This document shows, one piece after another, positions 56,111-64,000 of a DNA stretch of 64,000 bases; positions within the stretch are counted from its first letter, which is position 1, and the number at the start of each line of letters is the position of its first letter. The notes under the pieces are model-generated. The model did not search any database, had not been told where the DNA came from, and saw only the letters and a program-made list of their open reading frames with translations. Source of the stretch: Portunus trituberculatus (taxonomy: Eukaryota; Arthropoda; Malacostraca; Decapoda; Portunidae). The stretch spans positions 1,561,332 through 1,625,331 of the forward strand of contig NC_059259.1 in the NCBI RefSeq assembly GCF_017591435.1, written 5' to 3'. A program made the translations under genes and the position numbers.

Positions 56111-57014
56111 CCTGATGGCACCACTGCCATCTCTTCTCTCTCTAAAGCTGTCTCAAACCTTTGCTAACAAGTCCTTCTCGGATGATTCTGGCTTTGTTCC
56201 TCCCTCTCCTCGTCCTTCTGAATATTTCATGCCTACAATTAAAGTTCTTCGTAATGATGTTTTCCATGCCCTAGGTGGCCTAAACCCTCAGAAGGTTTAT
56301 AGACCTGATGGGGTCCCTTCTATCGTTCTCAAAAACTGTGCTTCCGTGCTTGCACCTTGCCTGGCCAAACTGTTTCAACTATTTCTATCGACTTCTACCT
56401 TTCCTTCCTGCTGAAAGTTTGAGTACATTCAGCCTTTTCCTAAAAAGAGTGATCTTTCTGACTCCTCAAACTGCCGTCCTATAGTTTTAATTTCTTGTTT
56501 GTCTAAAGTTCTTCAATCTATGCTCAACAGGAAGATTATTAAACATCTGTCACTTCACAATCTTTCATCTGATCGCCAGTATGGCTTCTGTCAAGGTCGC
56601 TGTACTAGTGATTCTCTGGCTTTCCTTAATGAGTTTTGGTCATCCTCTTTTTGAGATTTCGGTAAAACTTTTTCTGTCGCGTTAGATATATCAAAAGTTT
56701 TTGATAGAGTCTGGCACAAAGCTTTGATTCCAAAACTGCCCTTTTACGGTTTCTATCCTCTCTGCAACTTTATCTCGAGTTTCTTTTCTTACCGTTCTAT
56801 TGCAGCCGTGGTAGACAGCCACTGGTCTTCTCCTAAATTTGTTAATAGTTGTATTCTTCAGGGTTCTGTCCTGTCATCCACTCTCTTTCTATTATTCATT
56901 AATTATCTTAACCGAACTTCTTGCCCTATCTACTCCTACGCTGATAATATCACCCTTCAGGAAGTCATCAGATCACGCAGGGACGCCACAGAACGCCTGA
57001 CTTCTGATCTTTTT

Positions 57015-57175
57015 AAGGGTGGCAGTGGCGCAGTGGATAAGGTGAGCGTGGGATCGGTGATATGGGCCCTAATATGGTTACCACTATAAATAAAATTGCC
57101 TGCGCCACTAATGGGCGGAAGCTGAACAGCGCTTCTCACATATACTCTTCAAGTATGCCTACAGGCGCTATTGGC
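57015..57175 (+). mobile_element. tRNA-like SINE fragment (unit 3)
   Basis: Same insertion as in units 1 and 2, without the unit 2 duplication. Confidence 0.5.
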
Positions 57176-58124
57176 CATAACATAAAAACAAAAAAGAAAT
57201 AATAATAATATTAAAAAAGAAAAAAAATTCTGATTGAGGCAGAAAAATACTTGATAGTTTTCAATACCTCAAAAATTTAATTCCTCCATCTATTAACTCG
57301 ACACAACCTTCCAGACAAGTATCCCCTCTTCTGCAATGACACTTGACTATCTTCTGCACTGAATATCCTCGGCCTGTCCTTTGCTCATAATATTAACTGG
57401 AAACATTACATCTCATGTCTTGCTAAAAAGCTTCTACGAAGTTAGGCGTTCTGTGGCGTCTCCGCCAGTTTTTCTCGCCTCTCCAACTGCTAATTATACA
57501 AGGGCCATATCCGTCCTTGTATGGCGTGCTCTTCACATATTTGGGGGGGGGGGGTTTCTCTCACACAGTTTTATTATATAGGATGGAATGAAAAGCTTTT
57601 CGTCTCATCAATTCCCCTCTGACTGACTATCTTTAGCCTCTTTCTCACGGCCGAAATGTTGCATCTCTTTCTATCTGTTATCGCTGTTTTTATGCTAACT
57701 GCTCTACTGATCTTGCTAACTGCATGTCTCTCCTCCTTCTGTGACCTCTCATCGCTATTCTATCCAACTCCCTAATGCAAGAGTTAACCAGTATTCTCAA
57801 TCATTTATACCTTTCTCTGTTAAATTCTGGAACTTCCTGCCTGCTTCTGTACTTCCATCTTGGTACGACTTGACTTCTTTGAAGAAGGTCTCAAGACATT
57901 TGTCCCTGAATTTTGGATAACTCACTTGACCTTCAAGGAACTGGCAACACAGTGAGGCTTTTTTTTTTTGTTGCTCTTGGCCAGTTGCCCCTCCTGCATA
58001 ATAAAAGAAAAAAAGAAAAGAAAAAAAATTGGTGATAGAGAAAAACGGTGCCCATCGTCTGACTCAAGACGACGGAAACAGTCGACGAAACAGTAAAAAA
58101 ACGACAGAAATCATAGACAACGAC

Positions 58125-58500
58125 GGAGAAAGTGGTAGTGAGATACCGCCTTTAATCTTCCTAACTGCATGCCTCTTCACCTTCTGCGGCCTCCCTCCAA
58201 AAGAATTTCTTCTTCCTCTGACTCCTATTCTATACACTTCTCTAATGCAAGAGTTAAGCAGTAATTACAATCATAACTTTTCTGGTAAACTATGGAACTC
58301 CCTACCTGTTTCTGTATTTCCATATTCCTATGAACATGTCCTCATTTAAAGAAGAGGGAGGTTTCAAGATACTTATCCTTTTCTTTTCGCTGTTTCTCTC
58401 AGACCTGCACGGGAATCAGCAACTATAAATCGGCATTTTCCTTTACTTTTATTGTTGTCCTTGCTAGTTTTCCTCCTTATATAAAAAATATCTCAAGTAA
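58125..58500 (+). mobile_element. Jockey-like LINE 3' end (unit 3)
   Basis: Equivalent to 26860-27240. Confidence 0.7.
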
Positions 58501-58599
58501 TTCTACAAATACAATCAACAGATCCCAAACATAAAATCCACAAACTGTTTGTGTACTATGCTAGAATGCTACAGTAACTATAGTTATTAGAAAAAAATA

Positions 58600-58673
58600 A
58601 TGAAAACAAATAATGATAATAATAATAATAATAATAAAAATGATAATAATAATAATAATAATAATAATCATAA

Positions 58674-58724
<51 letters not shown>

Positions 58725-58725
58725 C
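58600..58725. repeat. (AAT)n microsatellite (unit 3)
   Basis: Equivalent to 27350-27465, nearly the same length. Confidence 0.95.
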
Positions 58726-58979
58726 GTATGTGGTTTTTAGTAACAGCCTTTCAGTAAACAGATGGAGTATCAATATATATTTCTCTATATATAAGGGCGT
58801 GAGTGCGAGTGCGAGTGTATGTGAGTGTGCGTGTGCGTGTGCGGACTTTTGATGTGTGTGTGTTTGTGCTTTCCATACCATTGTTGTATTGTTAGATGTT
58901 CTGATTGTTGTACTAGCACTATGGTAGTTTGTTGGTAACCGGCGGCGTGGTACCGACTGTCTAGTTTGGGACCACAAGA

Positions 58980-59360
58980 CAGATGAGGTGCGGGCAAGAC
59001 GTGGGTAGGCGTGCAGAGCGAGCGGAGCAAGGCGACCACCACCACACTGAGGCCTTTGCTCACCAAACATTTGTATCTTCTAGTCAGCGCTACTGCAAGC
59101 TGCAGGGCCACGCTTTGTGTTGTCAGCCTCTTTTCTACTTTAAGCAAAGAAAGAAACTCTGGACTTTGTGTCATTACCGCCACAAAGGGAGACACGATGC
59201 AAATACACCCATCACAATAAGCTACAAGGATACAATAGCGAACCTCTTTCAATTATTTTGCTTTTTGTCTTTGGTTTGGCTCCATTGTACATAAAATTAC
59301 TACCCCAGTATAAGATTCAATTAAATCCATCCCTTTTTTCTATAGAATATGCATGACAAC
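58980..59360. other. Unrecognised conserved segment (unit 3)
   Basis: Equivalent to 27720-28100. Confidence 0.4.
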
Positions 59361-59374
59361 TATATTTCTTTATG

Positions 59375-60352
59375 TAATAGGGGAAAGCTGGCCAAGGCCA
59401 ACTTATAATAAAAAATGCCCATTTAGTTGCCAGTTCCCTTGCAACTCCGAAAGAGTTAGCCGAAATTTGCTATTCTTACATTATGATCACGCAGGGACGC
59501 CACAGAATACCTGACTTCTGATCTCTCTGAGATTTCTGCTTTGGGCAGAAAATAATAATTGTGTTCAATGCTTCAAAAACTCAATTTCTCCACCTATCAA
59601 TTCGATACAACCTTATAGGCAACCATACCCTCTTCTTCAATGATACTCAACTGTCCCCCTCTTCTACAGTGAATTATCCTTGATGTGTCCTTTACTTATG
59701 ATTTAAGCTGGAACTTCACACCTCGTCTCTAGCTAAAACAACTTCTATGAAGTTAGGTGTTGTAAGTCGTCTCCGCCAGTTTTTTTTTTTTTTTTTTTTT
59801 CAATCCTCCAACTGCCAACTCAGTACATGGACCTAATCCACAACTGTACGGAGGCTTCCACTCATATGGTTCTCGTAGATAGGATGAAATCAAAAGATTT
59901 TTTCATATCAACTCCTCTCTGACTGACAGTCTCCAGTCTCTCTCACTGCCACAATGTTGCAATTCTCTACCGCTTTTTTTCATGTTAACTGTTCTTCTGA
60001 TCTTACTAACCACATGCCTCCCATCTTCCCTTGGCCTCGCTGAACAAGACCTTTTTCCTCTCATCCATATTCTAAGTCTTCCTTTTTAACCCAAGAGTTA
60101 ACAAGTACCTTCAATCGTTCATTCATCTCTTTCTCTAGAAAGCTCGGAACTCGCTATCTGCTTCCGTATTTCCATCTACCAACGACTTGAACTCATTTAA
60201 GAGAGAGGTTTCAAAACATACAGCTACTATCCTATTATTTTGGGTAACTCTTACAACCATGTTCAGGAACTGTCATTTTAGTGGGCGTTTTGGTTCAATC
60301 ATTTTTGTTGCCCTTGGCCAATTTTCGCTCTACTTTACATAAAAAAAATCTA
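59375..60352 (+). pseudogene. Jockey-like LINE 3, 3' half, with inverted tip (unit 3)
   Basis: As at 28110. Several SNPs agree with unit 2 against unit 1. Confidence 0.75.
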
Positions 60353-60369
60353 GTACTGTTACTGCTTTC

Positions 60370-60548
<179 letters not shown>

Positions 60549-61820
60549 TACTACTATTAGTATTACTATTTTCGTTGTTATTGTTGTTGCTTCTATAATT
60601 GTTTTTATTACTGTTATTACGTATTCTCATTTGCTACTGCATTGGTTTCACGTGCTCCTCAGAAGAAAATGTAAGAAACTTTGCATCTCTTATGGTGGAC
60701 ACAGAACTTGAGATACAAATATTGAAGAAATATACTAAAAACATATATTTTTTTTTTTTACGTCTGGATTTTTGGATCACCTTAGTAAACTAACGTCTTG
60801 CCCTTCTTGTCATGTTTTGCACGAGCTAATTCTTTCCGAAAGACTCACTGTATATCAGCACCTTTCGTCTTAATTACCTCCATCACTGACTGACCACTTC
60901 ATTCTTTAGTTCTAACGGTAATACAAAGAAAACATCAGCCAATTGATAGTTTATTTACTCTCCATGTTTACATCTTTGATTGTAAATGAGAGGAGATAAA
61001 GGAATGGATATTTTGGTTTTACTTGGTGCCATGGATTATGATCACAATTACTCGCCCAGTAGCACAAGTGGTTACATAGAGGCGTGGTCCATCTTCATGA
61101 TTGTGGTCACTCATCGTGTATTCAGCTGTACGTTCATAGTGTTCATTCTTCGTTGGTATCAGTGCTCACTGTCAGCCTCAATCTTGCTGCAAACGTTTTT
61201 CTAACTAACACTCTTTCTTCTGAATTAGAGGGATAGTTGATTCTCTTGTGTTAGGTGGATTATATCGACTCTGGAATTGAAGGCACCTTTGCTTCTCTTG
61301 AGTAAAATTTTTTTTTCTCCTTAAGTGATCTTTATTTAAAGAGATCACGGGTTCTCTTGAATTAGAAAGATAACTGTTGGTTCTTTTGAGTTACGTAGAG
61401 GCACCATTGCCTCTCATGAATTAAGGGGATCACTAGTCACAAGACAGTCGAATACAAGACCGACGAACGGAAGGACCACATGGGTCAATGTTATGTGCAA
61501 ATATAGATATAGATTACAACAGACCTTTTAGTCTTCACGAGGTGATCTACTCTATGAATATTTCATAGTATAGGAAAAGGACAGAAAAACAAAGCTCTCT
61601 CCCCACTCTCCACTCTCTCCTATATAAGCAGTACAGGAAATAGATTGGAAATAAATACCTTATTGTGTTAGAGAAGTAAAAACACGATGGAGATTTTTGT
61701 ACGAAAGAATGAAAATAAATGAAGAGAAATGCTTCCATTTTCTGGAGGCAAAGAATTTTAATTTCTAACAAGAAGTACGCTGTTAATTAACCGCGAGTTT
61801 GAGGGAAAATATTAATCAAG
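60549..61820. other. Unassigned sequence (unit 3)
   Basis: Equivalent to 29331-30569. Confidence 0.4.
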
Positions 61821-61824
61821 ACGG

Positions 61825-62090
61825 CATTTAAAATTCTGTATTGTATTGCAGTCTATCATGTCTGAAGGAAGCCTATTCCAAAGGTTGACGATACCAAGGA
61901 AACTATTTTTTTTTTTTTATTCATGAGAGTAGAAGAATTTTCTATTAATTTTGTAACCATTTCCTCGTATGTAATTTGAATAATGTATAGTGAAACACTT
62001 ATTGCAGTCATGCTATCAATTCCTTTGATGATTTTAAACACTTGTGATAAGTCCTTTCTTAGTCTTCTTTGAGATAATGGGAATAAATTT
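61825..62090 (-). pseudogene. CR1-like LINE C-terminal remnant (unit 3)
   Basis: As at 30570-30845. Confidence 0.75.
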
Positions 62091-62632
62091 AATCAGAATC
62101 AGAAAAAGAACTGGATCTCATCATACGTGAATCATTTGAAGAAATTGAATCTGAATCAGAATCAGAAAAAGAACTGGATGTCATCAACATACGTGAATCA
62201 TTTGAAGAAATTGAATCAGAATGAGAAAAGAACTGGATCTCATCATACGTGAATCATAGAATTAGAATTAGAATTAGAATCAGAAAAGAACTGGATCTCA
62301 ACATACGTGAATCATTTGAAGAAATTGAATCAGAATCAGAATCAGAAAAAGAACTGGATCTCATCATACGTGAATCATTTGAAGAAATTGAATCAGAATC
62401 AGAAAAAGAACTGGATCTCATCATCATACGTAAATCATAGAATTAGAATCAGAATCAGAATCAGAAAAAGAACTGGATCTCATCATACGTGAATCATTTG
62501 AAGAAATTGAATCAGAATCAGAATGAGAAAAAGAACTGGATCTCAACATACGTGAATCATTTGAAGAATTAGAATCATAATTGGAATTAGAGTCGGATCT
62601 CATCATACGTGAACTAGAATCAGATACAGCGG
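62091..62632. repeat. Minisatellite of about 57 bp (unit 3)
   Basis: It shares GATGTCATCAAC and GAGAAAAGAACTGG variants with unit 1 rather than unit 2. Confidence 0.9.
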
Positions 62633-62699
62633 CACTACGACTTAGAGAACCATCACGCTCATTCGGAGACAAATCATAATGAGAAGCAGAGATGGACTT

Positions 62700-63882
<1,183 letters not shown>

Positions 63883-63913
63883 TAAAAAAATAAAAACACA
63901 CCAAGATAGTCAG

Positions 63914-64000
63914 AGTGGAGAAGGCAATGTTGTCTTACCCAGCAAGGAGGTTAAGGGAGATCGGGAACTGGGCAGCGGGAAGATGGAACGAGAATGCTGC
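63914..64000 (-). other. Possible exon end at the window edge
   Basis: The minus strand is open from the window edge (AAFSFHLPAAQFPISLNLLA) to a donor-like TGG|GTAAGA near 63938. It is too short to identify; chance is likely. Confidence 0.2.

Larger units (their letters stand above)
55000..58020 (+). pseudogene. Jockey-like LINE 2 (unit 3)
   Basis: Endonuclease tail, linker, RT blocks with YADN, and 3' end as in unit 2. It keeps the linker region that unit 1 has lost. Confidence 0.85.

Overview
This is nuclear DNA from an arthropod, most likely a decapod crustacean. The evidence is a short interstitial TTAGG array, long (AT)n, (GA)n and (GT)n microsatellites, and dense decayed non-LTR retrotransposons of jockey-like, CR1-like, RTE and RNase-H-bearing types, with tRNA-derived SINEs and MITEs. 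No complete host gene can be supported. Two short exon-like pieces on the minus strand of the first 7 kb are the only candidates. The species cannot be named from the sequence.

Positions 1-11,780 are single-copy in this window and hold LINE, DIRS-like and SINE remnants, a 314-bp MITE, two perfect hairpins and microsatellites. From about 11,780 to 62,700 a block of roughly 15-16 kb is present three times in near-identical copies. Unit 1 (11,780-31,377) also carries an internal 3.75-kb tandem duplication. Unit 2 (31,378-46,586) has lost about 1.07 kb. Unit 3 (46,587-62,700) begins with an inverted 1.5-kb piece and a 3.3-kb CR1-like LINE at the breakpoint. The window ends in purine-rich DNA and a compound microsatellite.

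Inside each block the elements are nested. A dead jockey-like LINE (plus strand), already hit by a hAT-type MITE with an 8-bp target duplication, is split by a second element whose ends are imperfect inverted repeats of about 30 bp. Inside that, between two (AT)n tracts, lies a 4.3-kb segment with its own 44-46-bp terminal inverted repeats. Read on the minus strand it holds a CCAAT/TATA-like leader, a jockey-type reverse transcriptase lacking an endonuclease, and two tandem paralogous ORFs that begin with a cold-shock (Y-box-like) domain and end in an acidic tail. It closes with a CTGANGA...GAAAC hairpin resembling a hammerhead core and an AATAAA signal. The best copy is 34,372-38,675. This cold-shock/RT composite is the most unusual object in the window.

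The remainder of each block is a second jockey-like LINE (catalytic YADD changed to YADN) with nested CR1-like and SINE insertions, a third jockey-like 3' half, a trinucleotide microsatellite, a CR1-like remnant, and a minisatellite of about 57 bp that ends at the duplication boundary. Shared stops, shared insertions and mosaic SNP patterns show that the block multiplied as DNA after its retroelements had died. Boundaries of decayed elements are approximate throughout.
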